From NCBI GenBank assembly GCA_017465575.1, contig JAFTVX010000014.1:1-33571 (forward strand): a DNA stretch of 33,571 nucleotides, read 5' to 3'. The stretch comes from Alistipes sp. (lineage in GTDB: Bacteria; Bacteroidota; Bacteroidia; Bacteroidales; Rikenellaceae). Below are positions 1 to 8,738 of this stretch, in pieces. Positions within the stretch are counted from its first letter, which is position 1. Each line of letters opens with the position of its first letter. The notes beneath the pieces are model-generated. The model did not search any database. It had not been told where the DNA came from and saw only the letters and a program-made list of their open reading frames with translations. A program made the position numbers and the translations under genes.

Positions 1-140
1 GGTTGCGCTTGTTCCAAGCGCTGGCTACGCCCCTTAGAAACCTTTTACCCCTTCTTACCCCTTGGGCGATAGCCCGCAGGCGAAACGCCTGCTCCCTCTT
101 TGCTCTTTGCTCTTTGCTCATTGCTCTTTGCTCTCTGCAA
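1..140 (+). repeat. Dispersed intergenic repeat, copy A
   Basis: This stretch matches, in opposite orientation, the sequence at 25612-25726. It holds two perfect 7-bp stems: GCGCTTG/CAAGCGC (5-11 and 15-21) and GCAGGCG/CGCCTGC (76-82 and 86-92). Between them lie C-rich runs ending in CCCCTT, and after them several CTCTTTG units. The window starts inside the element, so its left end is not visible. It can be read as an open frame, but the sequence is repeat DNA and I see no gene in it. What the element does is unknown; a REP/MITE-like role is inference. Confidence 0.8.
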
Positions 141-172
141 AAAATCGCTCTCTCCTCTTTTTTTCTTGGGCT

Positions 173-207
173 TTTTGCGCAGATATAGTTTTTTTTGTTT
201 ATCTTCG
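173..207 (+). promoter_or_regulatory. Possible promoter of the 359 lipoprotein gene
   Basis: A TTTTG at 173-177 lies 22 bp before TATCTTCG at 200-207. This approximates the Bacteroidota TTTG/TAnnTTTG pattern, with one mismatch in the -7 box and slightly long spacing. It would give a leader of about 145 nt that contains an inverted repeat (CAATAAA/TTTATTG) and a very AT-rich stretch just before the ATG, typical of well-translated Bacteroidota genes. Confidence 0.4.
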
Positions 208-358
208 CATCGTGAAAGTGTGTCTGCATTATTAAGGCTCGCTAATTGAGGGGGCGTGAAGCAATAAAAATTCTCTCTCGGGCGTTCGCTTTATTGTGAT
301 GCACAACCGAAAATAACGAAACAACTTTTTAATTTTTTTTTAATATTAACAAAACATT

Positions 359-1693
359 ATGAAAAAGTTTTTTTCTTTGATGATGATCGCAGCTGCTTTT
401 GTTTTTGCAGCTTGTGGTGAGAATCCTGAGGGTCCCGATGCTCCTGTTAAGGGTGGCAAGCTCGCTACTCCCGAGCTTTCAGAGACTCACACCGAGACCT
501 CTATCACCGTATCTTGGGGTGCTGTAGAGAACGCTGAGGCTTACATCGTAAACCTCTCAGGTAAGACCTACAACACTGAGGCTTGTGAGTACACTTTCGA
601 GAACCTTAACGCTGGTAAGTACACCATCCGTGTAGGCGCTAAGGCTGAGGGCTACGAGGATTCAGACCTCGCTAAGATTGAGGTTACTCTTACTGGTGCT
701 ACTGAGGTAGATTGGTTTGAGCAGACTTTCACTCTTCCCGAGCAGGAGGATCCCGAGAAGAACATCTATCGTTGCAACACCGCTGACTTCTCTTGGAAGG
801 GTACTGGTGTAAAGGACCTTGTGTATGGTATCTGGGCAACCGAGGGTCTTGAGGGTGTTTCTGATGCTACTATTATTGCTAACCTTGAGGCTCCTGATGG
901 CCTCACCGAGATTCTTGACGAGGTAAATGGCGATGGTTTCTATGGTCAGTTTACTGCAATGCTCTCAGGTAATAGCTCTTACACTCTCTGTGTTCAGGTT
1001 ACCAACGAGGCTGGTCTTAAGTTCTTCACCAAGAGCGAGGTTACTACCGAGACAGCTGTGCCTTCTGCTGATGCTAAGGCATGGGCTGGTACTTGGGAGG
1101 TAACTTCTCACAAGGTATATAGCATCGCTGATGATGGTTCAGGTGTTACTACTGACAAGGAGGAGAAGTTCACTATCACTATCGAGACTAGCCCCAACAG
1201 CCCCAACGAGCTTTATGTTTACAACTACACTGTTCTTGGCGCAGATGCTTGGCCCGCTATCGCTACTGTTAACGGCGCTCAGCTCTTCCTTATGAATGGT
1301 ATTAGCTTGGGTCTTAGCCAGGACCAGTCGTTCTACTACTATTGGTTGGGTTGGTATGATTTCGGTGATGGTAAGGTATCTCCCTCTATCGATTATATCC
1401 CCTTCGCAGTTGTTGAGATGGGTGAGGGTAGCACTACTACCGCTACTTACTACAACGAGTTCGAGCTTTACGACCAGAATGGTAACGCTGTTCCCGTAGT
1501 ATGCCACGCAGCTGACATCTTTGGTGTTTCTGACAGCGGTAACCTCTACTTCTTGGGTATTGAGTCATTCCCTGCACACTTCCGTTCAGGTCAGATGGAG
1601 TGGGTAAAGGTAGGTGATACTGCTTCGGTTAAGGCTCTCAACGCAGAGGCTTTCAATCCTACTGCTTTGCTGTCAAATGTTGTAGTTCGCTAA
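359..1693 (+). CDS. Fibronectin type III lipoprotein
   Basis: A 444-residue predicted lipoprotein. The signal peptide ends in a lipobox with Cys19 (FAAC), followed by an acidic, proline-containing linker. Residues about 36-112 fit a fibronectin type III fold, with the TSITVSW and YTIRVGA strand patterns. The remaining 330 residues are unassigned; they are beta-rich and include a lipocalin-like stretch starting around residue 240 (AWAGTWEV). Codon use is strongly biased to GCT, GGT, CTT, ACT and GAG, unlike most neighbours, which suggests high expression. The gene stands alone, with its own leader and a strong terminator. It is probably exposed on the cell surface or in the periplasm. The function is unknown; binding of glycan or protein is only a guess. 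Confidence 0.85.
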   Translation: MKKFFSLMMIAAAFVFAACGENPEGPDAPVKGGKLATPELSETHTETSITVSWGAVENAEAYIVNLSGKTYNTEACEYTFENLNAGKYTIRVGAKAEGYEDSDLAKIEVTLTGATEVDWFEQTFTLPEQEDPEKNIYRCNTADFSWKGTGVKDLVYGIWATEGLEGVSDATIIANLEAPDGLTEILDEVNGDGFYGQFTAMLSGNSSYTLCVQVTNEAGLKFFTKSEVTTETAVPSADAKAWAGTWEVTSHKVYSIADDGSGVTTDKEEKFTITIETSPNSPNELYVYNYTVLGADAWPAIATVNGAQLFLMNGISLGLSQDQSFYYYWLGWYDFGDGKVSPSIDYIPFAVVEMGEGSTTTATYYNEFELYDQNGNAVPVVCHAADIFGVSDSGNLYFLGIESFPAHFRSGQMEWVKVGDTASVKALNAEAFNPTALLSNVVVR

Positions 1694-1718
1694 TTGAAGC
1701 TACTCATACGATATAGCT

Positions 1719-1756
1719 GTTACCCCGCCTCAAATGAGGTGGGGTAACTTTTTTTT
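1719..1756 (+). terminator. Rho-independent terminator
   Basis: The arms GTTACCCCGCCTC and GAGGTGGGGTAAC flank an AAAT loop and are followed by eight T residues. One wobble or mismatch in the stem leaves it very stable. It ends the lipoprotein transcript. Confidence 0.9.
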
Positions 1757-1785
1757 GTGGTTGTGGTCAAAAAAATGTCGCTTAT

Positions 1786-1817
1786 TTTGTTGTTTTGCGA
1801 AATAAATTGTACATTTG
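1786..1817 (+). promoter_or_regulatory. deoC promoter, TTTG-N20-TACATTTG
   Basis: TTTG at 1786-1789 is followed after 20 bp by TACATTTG at 1810-1817, an exact fit to the primary sigma-factor consensus of Bacteroidota. It lies 24 bp before the chosen deoC ATG and so rules out the longer upstream frame as coding. Confidence 0.8.
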
Positions 1818-1840
1818 TAAGTGCTAAAAATTGTGTGATT

Positions 1841-2716
1841 ATGGATTACGCTAAAGAATTAGAGAAGTTTGCTCCCGCGCATAGCGATGCTCAGGTAGCC
1901 AAGGAGGTGGCAAAGATTAAGATGGCAGCTAACCGCAATGGCAACAACGATGTCTATAAATTCTGCTACTCGGCAATCGACCTCACTACACTCTCGTGTA
2001 CCGATTCTCAGGAGTCGGTGCAGGCATTTGTGCGTAAGGCGGTAGAGTTCTACGACAAGTATCCCCACATCCCCAATGTGGCATCTATATGCGTATATCC
2101 ATCCTTCGTCGAGACCGTAGGCCTCGAGATTGACGGCACGCCTATGCGCATCACCAGCGTAGCAGGTGCCTTCCCCGCATCGCAGAGCTTTATCGAGGTT
2201 AAGGCCTTAGAGGTGGCTATGGCCATCGAGAGTGGTGCCGACGAAATCGACATCGTGCTCAACCCTGGTCTTATGCTCTCGGGTCACGAGGCTGAGGCTG
2301 CCAGCGAGGTGGAGCTTCTCAGAGAGGAGGCCAAGGATGTCGTTTTGAAGGTCATCATCGAGTCTGGCGCACTCAAGACGCCCGAGCTTATCCGCCGAGC
2401 ATCGCTTGTGTCGATGTTTGCAGGTGCCGACTTTATCAAGACCTCTACCGGAAAGATTGATGTTGCGGCAACCCCCGAGGCAGCATTCGTTATGTGCCAC
2501 GCCATCAAGGACTACTACAACCTTACTGGTCGCAAGGTAGGCTTCAAGGCGGCAGGTGGTGTCAAGACCCCCGAGGATGCAGCACTCTACTACACCATCG
2601 TAGAGGAGGTATTGGGCGAGGAGTGGCTCACCACCGACCTCTTCCGCATCGGCGCATCGTCAGCAGCGAATAATCTTATCTCAGCAATAGAAGACAAGGT
2701 AACCAAGTATTTTTAG
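1841..2716 (+). CDS. deoC: Deoxyribose-phosphate aldolase
   Basis: This 291-residue class I aldolase cleaves 2-deoxyribose 5-phosphate into acetaldehyde and glyceraldehyde 3-phosphate in cytosolic deoxynucleoside catabolism. The Schiff-base lysine is K200 in the FIKTSTGK motif. The second active-site lysine is K236 in GFKAAGGVK, and the conserved acid is D137 in ADEIDIV. The frame is open from 1757, but the promoter -7 box ends at 1817, so the ATG at 1841 is the start. It is longer at the N-terminus (about 40 residues) than short bacterial DeoC, which resembles the longer DeoC subgroup. It is monocistronic, with its own promoter and terminator. Confidence 0.95.
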   Translation: MDYAKELEKFAPAHSDAQVAKEVAKIKMAANRNGNNDVYKFCYSAIDLTTLSCTDSQESVQAFVRKAVEFYDKYPHIPNVASICVYPSFVETVGLEIDGTPMRITSVAGAFPASQSFIEVKALEVAMAIESGADEIDIVLNPGLMLSGHEAEAASEVELLREEAKDVVLKVIIESGALKTPELIRRASLVSMFAGADFIKTSTGKIDVAATPEAAFVMCHAIKDYYNLTGRKVGFKAAGGVKTPEDAALYYTIVEEVLGEEWLTTDLFRIGASSAANNLISAIEDKVTKYF

Positions 2717-2746
2717 TGATAAGCAGGCATCTGCGGCACCAAACTT

Positions 2747-2796
2747 AGAGCCCCGAATGGGAAATACATTTTAGTATGTCCCATCCGAGGCTCTTT
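2747..2796 (+). terminator. Long hairpin after deoC
   Basis: The 16-nt arms (2747-2762 and 2779-2794) begin with AGAGCC and end with GGCTCT. They match at 14 of 16 positions and enclose a smaller ATAC/GTAT stem. A short T-rich stretch follows. It probably ends deoC transcription. Confidence 0.65.
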
Positions 2797-2834
2797 CATT
2801 TGGCACCACATCTACCTACTTCTGACTAAAAATT

Positions 2835-2966
2835 TAATTTGTTGTGATAGCGGCGCTACTGCGGCGCTTCCCAAAAGTAATACCCCTTGGGCTGTACTAT
2901 TTGTACTATCCCCCGGTGGTTCCTTTTTACGATGTGCCACATCTCACGACTTTTGACAACAAATTA
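2835..2966. repeat. Short element bounded by 11-bp inverted repeats
   Basis: TAATTTGTTGT (2835-2845) recurs in inverse as ACAACAAATTA (2956-2966), perfectly matched and 132 bp from end to end. The interior has GC-rich runs (GCGGCGC twice, CCCCCGG) and no open frame of note. This part of the 2717-3257 gap holds no gene that I can see. It could be a small MITE-like element; there is no target duplication that I can verify. Confidence 0.5.
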
Positions 2967-2993
2967 GGTTGTGCAGACTGGGAGGTGGTTTAT

Positions 2994-3095
2994 TAGGGAG
3001 TTTAGTGAGTTTAATGAGTGTAGGGAGCTTAGGGATAAATGTCGGTAGCGCTATCCTTACTCTCTCTAAATTCCCTAATCTCTCTAACTTCCCTA
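2994..3095. repeat. Inverted low-complexity repeat built on TTAGGGAG units
   Basis: The left arm (2994-3036) is a run of TAGGGAG/TTTAGTGAG-like units. The right arm (3058-3095) is the same type in inverse. The arms flank a small palindrome, TAGCGCTA, in the middle. Transcribed, it would fold into a long imperfect hairpin. No coding capacity is visible. Confidence 0.6.
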
Positions 3096-3194
3096 CTGAC
3101 TGCGCACATCTAACAACTAACAACTAATAACTAAAAACTCATTTTTCATTCCCGATAAAATCTTGTTACAAACCTGTTACATTTAGTTTTTACT

Positions 3195-3226
3195 GTTGCA
3201 TGGTTGTTTTTTGTACCCTATTTTTG
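3195..3226 (+). promoter_or_regulatory. Promoter of the Na/Pi cotransporter gene
   Basis: GTTG at 3195-3198 (one mismatch to TTTG) is followed after 20 bp by TATTTTTG at 3219-3226, 31 bp before the start codon. Confidence 0.65.
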
Positions 3227-3257
3227 CATCGTGGAAAAGTACAAAACTATATAACTT

Positions 3258-4970
3258 ATGATGCAAATTTTAACACTTCTTGGAGCTCTCGGTATGTTCC
3301 TCTATGGTATGAACCTTATGAGCTCTGGTTTGCAGAAGGCGGCAGGTAGCAAGATGCGTAACCTCCTTACTGCAATGACATCTAACCCCTTCAAGGGCGT
3401 GCTTACAGGCTTGGGTATCACCTCGGTGATTCAGTCGTCGTCGGCAACAACCGTGATGACCGTTGGCTTTGTGAATGCAGGTCTGCTCACACTCTCGCAG
3501 GCTGTGGGTGTGATTATGGGTGCTAACATCGGTACTACGGTTACAGCTTGGCTTGTGTCGTGGCTTGGTTTCAAGGCCGACATCTCAATCTTTGCGGTGC
3601 CTATTATGGCTATTGGCTTTATCCTCTCGCTCTCGAAGCAGGATAAGCGTCGTCATATCTCGGAGCTCTTGGTGGGCTTCTCACTCCTCTTCCTCGGTCT
3701 TTCGTTTATGAAAGACTCGGTACCCGAGCTTAACGCCTCGACCCTCGCATTTATCGAGGGCTGGACAGGCTATGGCTTTGGCTCGGTGCTTATCTTTATG
3801 GTATTCGGTACGGTATTGACCCTCGTGTTGCAGTCGTCATCGGCAACTATGGCGCTCACGCTCGTTGCGATGAATATGGGTTATATTCCCTTCGATATGG
3901 CTGCTGCGATGGTGCTTGGCGAGAATATCGGTACTACCATCACCGCAAATATTGCGGCTGCTGTGGGTAATGCCAACGCCCGCCGTTCTGCCTTGGCACA
4001 CACGCTCTTCAATGTGTTTGGCGTATGCTGGGCGCTTGTACTCTTCACACCCTTCCTCACGCTTATCGGCGAGATTATCACCTGGATGGGCTTGCCCAAC
4101 CCCACAGAAATCACTCCCGAGATGTTGATTGGCGCTGAGGCAGAGTCGGTATTGAGCATGGCAGCGCTCTATGGTATCTCGATGCTTCACACGCTGTTCA
4201 ATACCTTCAATACGGCGATTCTCATCTGGTTTGTTCCTGTGATTGTGAAGATTGTAACTACCGTAATCAAGGACCGCAAGAGCGATAGCGAGGATACCGT
4301 GAAGTTGAAGTTTATCGATGCTGGTCACCTCTCGACTGCCGAGCTTGCTATTGGTCAGGCACGCAACGAGGTTGTTCACTTTGCCGAGATTTCGCGCAAC
4401 GGTCTGGGCTATATGCGCCAGTTGGTGAATGCCAAGAGCGATAAGGAGTTCGACGCAATGTCTCAAAAGATGGTCAAGTATGAGGAGATTTCGGACCGCA
4501 TCGAGTATGAGATTGCACAGTTCCTCAATGCCCTACCCGAGGAGAGTATCTCGGAGGATACTCGCACCGAGGCGAAGCGTATGTATAAGATTATTGGTGA
4601 GTTGGAGAGCCTTGGTGACTCGGGCGAGGCAGTGAGCCGCATCCTCACTCGCCGTAACTCGCACCAGCAGAAGTTCTCGGCAGAGCAGGTGGCAAATATC
4701 GAGAAGATGATTGACCGTGTAGACCACGCCTACGAGGTGATGATCGAGAACCTTAAGGCTGAAAGTTTTGAGCCTATGGGCTTGCGCTTGGCTACCGATT
4801 GCGAGATTGAGATTAACGAGCTACGCAACACCTTGCGCGAGGAGGAGATCTACCGCATCGACCGTGGTGAGGGCGACTACCGCAACTCGGTATACTACCT
4901 CGACACCGTGTCAGAAATTGAGCGAATGGGTGATTTCATCATCAACATCTCGCAGGCGTTGGAGAAGTAA
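3258..4970 (+). CDS. Na/Pi cotransporter family protein with PhoU-like domain
   Basis: This 570-residue inner-membrane protein belongs to the NptA/YjbB-type phosphate transporter family. The N-terminal half has two inverted Na/Pi-cotransporter repeats, marked by QSSSAT at 59-64 and 192-197 and by GANIGTT at 88-94 and GENIGTT at 221-227, set in many hydrophobic segments up to about residue 335. Residues about 350-565 are charged and helical, as in PhoU-like regulatory domains. The family moves sodium with phosphate; in bacteria it often exports phosphate. The direction here cannot be told. It is monocistronic, between its own promoter and a shared terminator. Confidence 0.9.
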   Translation: MMQILTLLGALGMFLYGMNLMSSGLQKAAGSKMRNLLTAMTSNPFKGVLTGLGITSVIQSSSATTVMTVGFVNAGLLTLSQAVGVIMGANIGTTVTAWLVSWLGFKADISIFAVPIMAIGFILSLSKQDKRRHISELLVGFSLLFLGLSFMKDSVPELNASTLAFIEGWTGYGFGSVLIFMVFGTVLTLVLQSSSATMALTLVAMNMGYIPFDMAAAMVLGENIGTTITANIAAAVGNANARRSALAHTLFNVFGVCWALVLFTPFLTLIGEIITWMGLPNPTEITPEMLIGAEAESVLSMAALYGISMLHTLFNTFNTAILIWFVPVIVKIVTTVIKDRKSDSEDTVKLKFIDAGHLSTAELAIGQARNEVVHFAEISRNGLGYMRQLVNAKSDKEFDAMSQKMVKYEEISDRIEYEIAQFLNALPEESISEDTRTEAKRMYKIIGELESLGDSGEAVSRILTRRNSHQQKFSAEQVANIEKMIDRVDHAYEVMIENLKAESFEPMGLRLATDCEIEINELRNTLREEEIYRIDRGEGDYRNSVYYLDTVSEIERMGDFIINISQALEK

Positions 4971-4989
4971 TAGCCAACACCGCATAACG

Positions 4990-5025
4990 AAAGAGGGCTG
5001 TTCCACGACGGAACAGCCCTCTTTT
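4990..5025. terminator. Bidirectional terminator between convergent genes
   Basis: A perfect 15-bp stem (AAAGAGGGCTGTTCC at 4990-5004 with its complement at 5010-5024) has a 5-nt loop. It carries A-rich and T-rich flanks, so it can stop transcription from both the transporter gene and the long minus-strand operon. Confidence 0.92.
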
Positions 5026-5043
5026 GCGTAGTTTACGAAGCGT

Positions 5044-7473
5044 TTACTCAAACTCTACAACGCCCTTGCCACCAGCATAGTAGCTGTGGATATTTACCTT
5101 GCCATCGGTGTCGAGGATAACCATCACAACGATGTCGCCACCAAATGAGTCGGTATACTTCAAGAGTGCCTCATACTTGGGGTCGAACGAGTTTTCGAGG
5201 TCGTCGATATAGTTATATGCCCAACCCTCCTTGACAATCTTCACCGAGCCCTTAACCTTGCCTGTCTCAGCATACTCCTCAAGGTTGGCCTTTACACGGC
5301 TCTCGATATCCGAAATCATGCAGCTCGCTAGGCGCATAAACCACACCTTGTCGACATTCGAGCTAAAGTTGGTAGCGGTGAGTGTTACGCTTACGCGCTC
5401 ATCTGCCTCGCTCTCGTTTGATGCGGTGAGAGTTGCTGTGCCAGTACCCTCGTAGCTGAGCGCACCCTCGTCGACAATCTCCTCGATTGTGGTGTAGTAG
5501 TCGGTGTCGTAGCCTGCCATACGCGCTACGCATACCATCTCGCCAGCACGACCCGTAGAGTCTACTGCCGAGGCGTAGATATAGTAGTTGTCGCCGGGGT
5601 GGTAGATGTTGATTACGGCAGTTGCAATGCCATCAACGATAGCGTACTCCTCGCGGTAGTTCTGGTAGCCATCGGCATCCATCACATATTCGAGGTTGTC
5701 GGCATATGCCATGTGGTCGGCGGTGGGGGCAGCATATACGCGTACCTTTGTGGCGTTAGCATCGGGGGTGAGCTTCACGCTAAGTGTCTCGTGCGATGTC
5801 TGAGCATCGATCTCGGCAGCGGTAATCTTCGCTACGCCAGTAAGCGAGGGTCGCTTGGTGGTAAATGTGGTGTATGCCACCTCGCCAATCTTGCCATCTT
5901 TGATAGCGATAGCGTATGCGTAGTAGAGGTGACCAATCTCCAAGCGGTTGTCCAACATGCGGGTGATAGGCTCGGTGTATACCGTAGGCACGGCCTGTGC
6001 AGATGATACAAAGAAGTTCTTAATCTCCTCCTCCGAAGCGCCATCAAAGTAGAAGGGGTTGTCGGTGTCGGCACCAGCAATTGCGGGGTCTACAAAGCCG
6101 ATAAGCACCTTGCAAGGCTCATCTGCCGTTACCACAGCGTATGCCGAGGTCTCGGTAATCTCGCCCATCTCGATAGCGATGCCCACATTGCCGTTAATCT
6201 CGGCTACGGGTGCTACAAACTCGGTGGTCACTACGCTGTAGTTGCCATCCTCGTCCTCGCCATATACGGCAATGGTGTACGATGTGCCAGGAACGAGCAT
6301 AATACCAGCGTTCTCGTCGCTGTCGGTGCGTGAGTTACGCAACAAGTCCTGCTCCGAGAATGTGCGGCTCTCGGTAGCTGAGTTAAAGATTGCAAAGGGG
6401 TAGCTGGGGTCGGGGTTGAGTGACGACTGCGCCTGCTCAACGAAGATATTGCGGTCGTAAGCTGAGGTATGAACTGCACCCGCAACATAGCGCACGCAGT
6501 GCTCCTTCTTCTCGACCACTGCATCGACGCTATATGCCGTAAGGTTCTCAATCGAAATCTCTGCTACGGGGCTAATAGCCTTAAACTCAGCCACGGTAGG
6601 CTCGTTTGATGCATCTGCAATATTTGCAGCAACAAACTCAAAGGTGTATGCCTTGTCGTACTCTACCTTGTGGCTAACAGTCTGAGGCTCTGCACCCTCA
6701 ATTCTCTCCCAATCATTAGCATTTACCTTCCAGAACCAGTGGTGGGTATCCTCCGAGGGTGTAACCTCAAATGACACCTCCATCTTCTCCTCGTCGAACT
6801 GGGGCTTCGATACCGAGATTGTGGGGACAGCCAACTCGAAGATATACTCCTGCTCGACTACATCGCCCTCAATCTCGCCACATACGGCATAAGCCTTGAG
6901 GAGATATGTCGCGTTCCACTCGTAGGGTAGAGTGACGGTCTGCTCGGCATTGCCCTCGACCTTGTTCCACTCGCCCTCGTCGTCCTCTTTGTCGTAAGCT
7001 GTCCAATACCAAGCGGTAGCGGTTTTTGATGGGTAGATGGTTACCTCTACCTCGTTGGCATCGTTGAGCGCAATCTCGCCAATGGTCAACGCCACCTCGC
7101 CCTCGGGCATTGCCACGAACTTCTTCTCGGCGATATCGCTCTTGCCTGCCTTATTCTCGGCATACGCCTTGATAGTGTACTCCACGCCATAGGTTGCCAC
7201 AAACTCAATCTCCTTGGCTGCAGCGCCATCAACCTTTGTGAACATCTCATCGTCGGTGTCGATGCCACCCTTAACACGCCAATACCACGCCTCTGCATCG
7301 GTCGAAGGGGCAATCATCGCCTTAACCTTCATCGTTGTGGCATCAAACTCGGGCTCAGCAATGCCGATAGTGGGCTTGTTTACGGGAGTCTCAGCGGGCT
7401 CCTTGTCGCAACCCACTGCGGTGAGAGCAACAATTGCTGTTACGAAAACAGCGACTAATTGTCTTAGTTTCAT
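5044..7473 (-). CDS. Multidomain lipoprotein with three W-[YF]-W modules
   Basis: An 809-residue predicted lipoprotein (lipobox with Cys22, AVGC). After the signal there are three related modules at about 33-122, 127-212 and 216-300. Each starts with a PTI-x-[IV] or LTIGE strand, has a WYW or WFW triplet (63-65, 155-157, 246-248), a KV-x-G or RIEG turn and a YTIKAYAEN-like strand, and resembles an Ig/FN3-like beta-sandwich. Residues 300-660 carry further FN3-like strands (SYTIAVYGED, YYAYAIAIKDG), and the last 140 residues form a separate domain. It is the last gene of the operon, 15 bp after its neighbour. Not recognised as a named family. Cell-surface display is inferred from the lipobox and the modular build. 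Confidence 0.85.
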   Translation of the reverse strand: MKLRQLVAVFVTAIVALTAVGCDKEPAETPVNKPTIGIAEPEFDATTMKVKAMIAPSTDAEAWYWRVKGGIDTDDEMFTKVDGAAAKEIEFVATYGVEYTIKAYAENKAGKSDIAEKKFVAMPEGEVALTIGEIALNDANEVEVTIYPSKTATAWYWTAYDKEDDEGEWNKVEGNAEQTVTLPYEWNATYLLKAYAVCGEIEGDVVEQEYIFELAVPTISVSKPQFDEEKMEVSFEVTPSEDTHHWFWKVNANDWERIEGAEPQTVSHKVEYDKAYTFEFVAANIADASNEPTVAEFKAISPVAEISIENLTAYSVDAVVEKKEHCVRYVAGAVHTSAYDRNIFVEQAQSSLNPDPSYPFAIFNSATESRTFSEQDLLRNSRTDSDENAGIMLVPGTSYTIAVYGEDEDGNYSVVTTEFVAPVAEINGNVGIAIEMGEITETSAYAVVTADEPCKVLIGFVDPAIAGADTDNPFYFDGASEEEIKNFFVSSAQAVPTVYTEPITRMLDNRLEIGHLYYAYAIAIKDGKIGEVAYTTFTTKRPSLTGVAKITAAEIDAQTSHETLSVKLTPDANATKVRVYAAPTADHMAYADNLEYVMDADGYQNYREEYAIVDGIATAVINIYHPGDNYYIYASAVDSTGRAGEMVCVARMAGYDTDYYTTIEEIVDEGALSYEGTGTATLTASNESEADERVSVTLTATNFSSNVDKVWFMRLASCMISDIESRVKANLEEYAETGKVKGSVKIVKEGWAYNYIDDLENSFDPKYEALLKYTDSFGGDIVVMVILDTDGKVNIHSYYAGGKGVVEFE

Positions 7474-7488
7474 AGTCTTATATGTTTA

Positions 7489-7953
7489 TTAGTTGAATAC
7501 TTCGGGTCGCTCCATCGCAAACCTAAACTCTAAGCATACGCCTGTCGATAGTGACCACCACTGCATGCGCTCGCCTTGGAGCATTACCACACGGTACTCC
7601 TCGTTCCAGTCGCCCACGCCATTGTCGTAGGTGCCTCTTAGGATATAAGAGTCCTCCTCCTTAGAAATCGTGTAGCTACCTGTGGTTTGGCGCATATACA
7701 TCGAGCCGAGGTTATCCCACATCTCATAGCGCGCCACCTCGCTCTTGTCATCGGGAGCAAGAAGGTCGATATACATCATGCTCTCGTCTAAGAGCGATTC
7801 GCCGTTGAGGTGTGTTAGCTGCCAACAGCCGTTGATGGTCTCGTAGGTAACCTCTATTACGGGTTGCTTCTCATCTTCATGAGGCACGGGCTTCTCGCAC
7901 GAGGTGAGCACTGCTAAAAGAGCTATTGTTGCTAAAAAAGTAAGCTGTTTCAT
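7489..7953 (-). CDS. Small lipocalin-like lipoprotein
   Basis: A 154-residue predicted lipoprotein (LTSC, Cys19). After the linker come an INGCWQLTHLNGE start and a series of beta-strand stretches, including SYTISKEEDSYIL. This pattern is like the short lipocalin-like proteins common in Bacteroidota lipoprotein loci. It starts 2 bp after the DUF1573 gene, so translation is probably coupled. The function is unknown; binding a small ligand or assisting its neighbours is inference. Confidence 0.8.
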   Translation of the reverse strand: MKQLTFLATIALLAVLTSCEKPVPHEDEKQPVIEVTYETINGCWQLTHLNGESLLDESMMYIDLLAPDDKSEVARYEMWDNLGSMYMRQTTGSYTISKEEDSYILRGTYDNGVGDWNEEYRVVMLQGERMQWWSLSTGVCLEFRFAMERPEVFN

Positions 7954-7955
7954 AT

Positions 7956-8738
7956 CTATCTTTTTATCGTTATTCTAATCATTCGTTCCGTAGGTCGTGC
8001 ATCGCAACCCTCAATAATTATCATCGTCTCGATGTTGCGTTGTGGTAGTGTGCGTGGTGTGTAGCTAATCACAATCTCGCCCTCCTCGCCAGGTTGTAGC
8101 GTTGTGGGGTGGAGGCTAAACCTTAACCCCTCGATTGTGGGGCGTGCCGTGAGCGTTAGGCTACTTTCGCCAGCATTTGCCACCACGATGCGCTCACTGC
8201 GTGTAGCGCCAACCGAGAGGTTATCGAGCGTTATCGTCGTGCGACTTAGTCGCAATGGTCCCATCTGCTTGCTAAGGTGCGAAAACATATCCGAAGAGCT
8301 TATCTGGCCAACAAGCGTAAGGCGCTCGGTAGGTCGAACGCTGTCAAGGTCAGTGTAGACAAAAACATCGGTGCTAAACTCGCCACTGCGCCCCGCAGGG
8401 TTGTATCGCACAACAATCTCTCGGCTCTCTCCCGCCTCGATGCACTCAATCTTGGTTATGACCTCGGCGCACGAACATGTTGTGCGTAGCTCGCGAACGA
8501 CGATTGTCGATGTCGTCGTATTTTTAAGCGTAAACCTCGCCATGGCGCTCTTCGTCTGGTCGATAGTGCCAAGGTCGCACTTTGAGGGTGTTGCTACAAG
8601 CTTGCCTTGTGCCTCGGCTGAGAGCGTAGGGTAGACCAACGAGTCGAGGGCCGAGCGTGTGAGTAGAACTCTCTGCTGAGCCATAAGAGCCGTTGCCGAG
8701 AGTAGCGTAAATAGTAGTATGGCGACTATGCGGCGCAT
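7956..8738 (-). CDS. DUF1573 family periplasmic protein
   Basis: A 260-residue secreted protein with a Sec signal ending near ALMAQ and no lipobox, the only operon member without a lipid anchor. Residues about 47-140 match the DUF1573 (ASH/MSP-like) pattern: ATPSKCDLGTI, then RFTLKNTTTSTIVV, the RTTCSCAEV cysteine motif, and GxxxEIVVRYNPAGRSGEF. A second Ig-like domain of the same type follows (about 160-258). Its ATG shares one base with the stop of the protease gene (TAATG), a sign of coupled translation. The family role is not known. Confidence 0.88.
   Translation of the reverse strand: MRRIVAILLFTLLSATALMAQQRVLLTRSALDSLVYPTLSAEAQGKLVATPSKCDLGTIDQTKSAMARFTLKNTTTSTIVVRELRTTCSCAEVITKIECIEAGESREIVVRYNPAGRSGEFSTDVFVYTDLDSVRPTERLTLVGQISSSDMFSHLSKQMGPLRLSRTTITLDNLSVGATRSERIVVANAGESSLTLTARPTIEGLRFSLHPTTLQPGEEGEIVISYTPRTLPQRNIETMIIIEGCDARPTERMIRITIKR

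Noticed and set aside
3-188. Open frame of 61 codons at the left edge
   Set aside because: It lies wholly in the dispersed repeat. The copy at 25612-25758 does not preserve the reading frame, and the residue mix is that of repeat DNA.
3837-4466. Minus-strand open frame of 209 residues inside the Na/Pi transporter gene
   Set aside because: It is antisense to a well-supported conserved gene, with no family match or promoter; typical of long antisense frames in codon-biased DNA.
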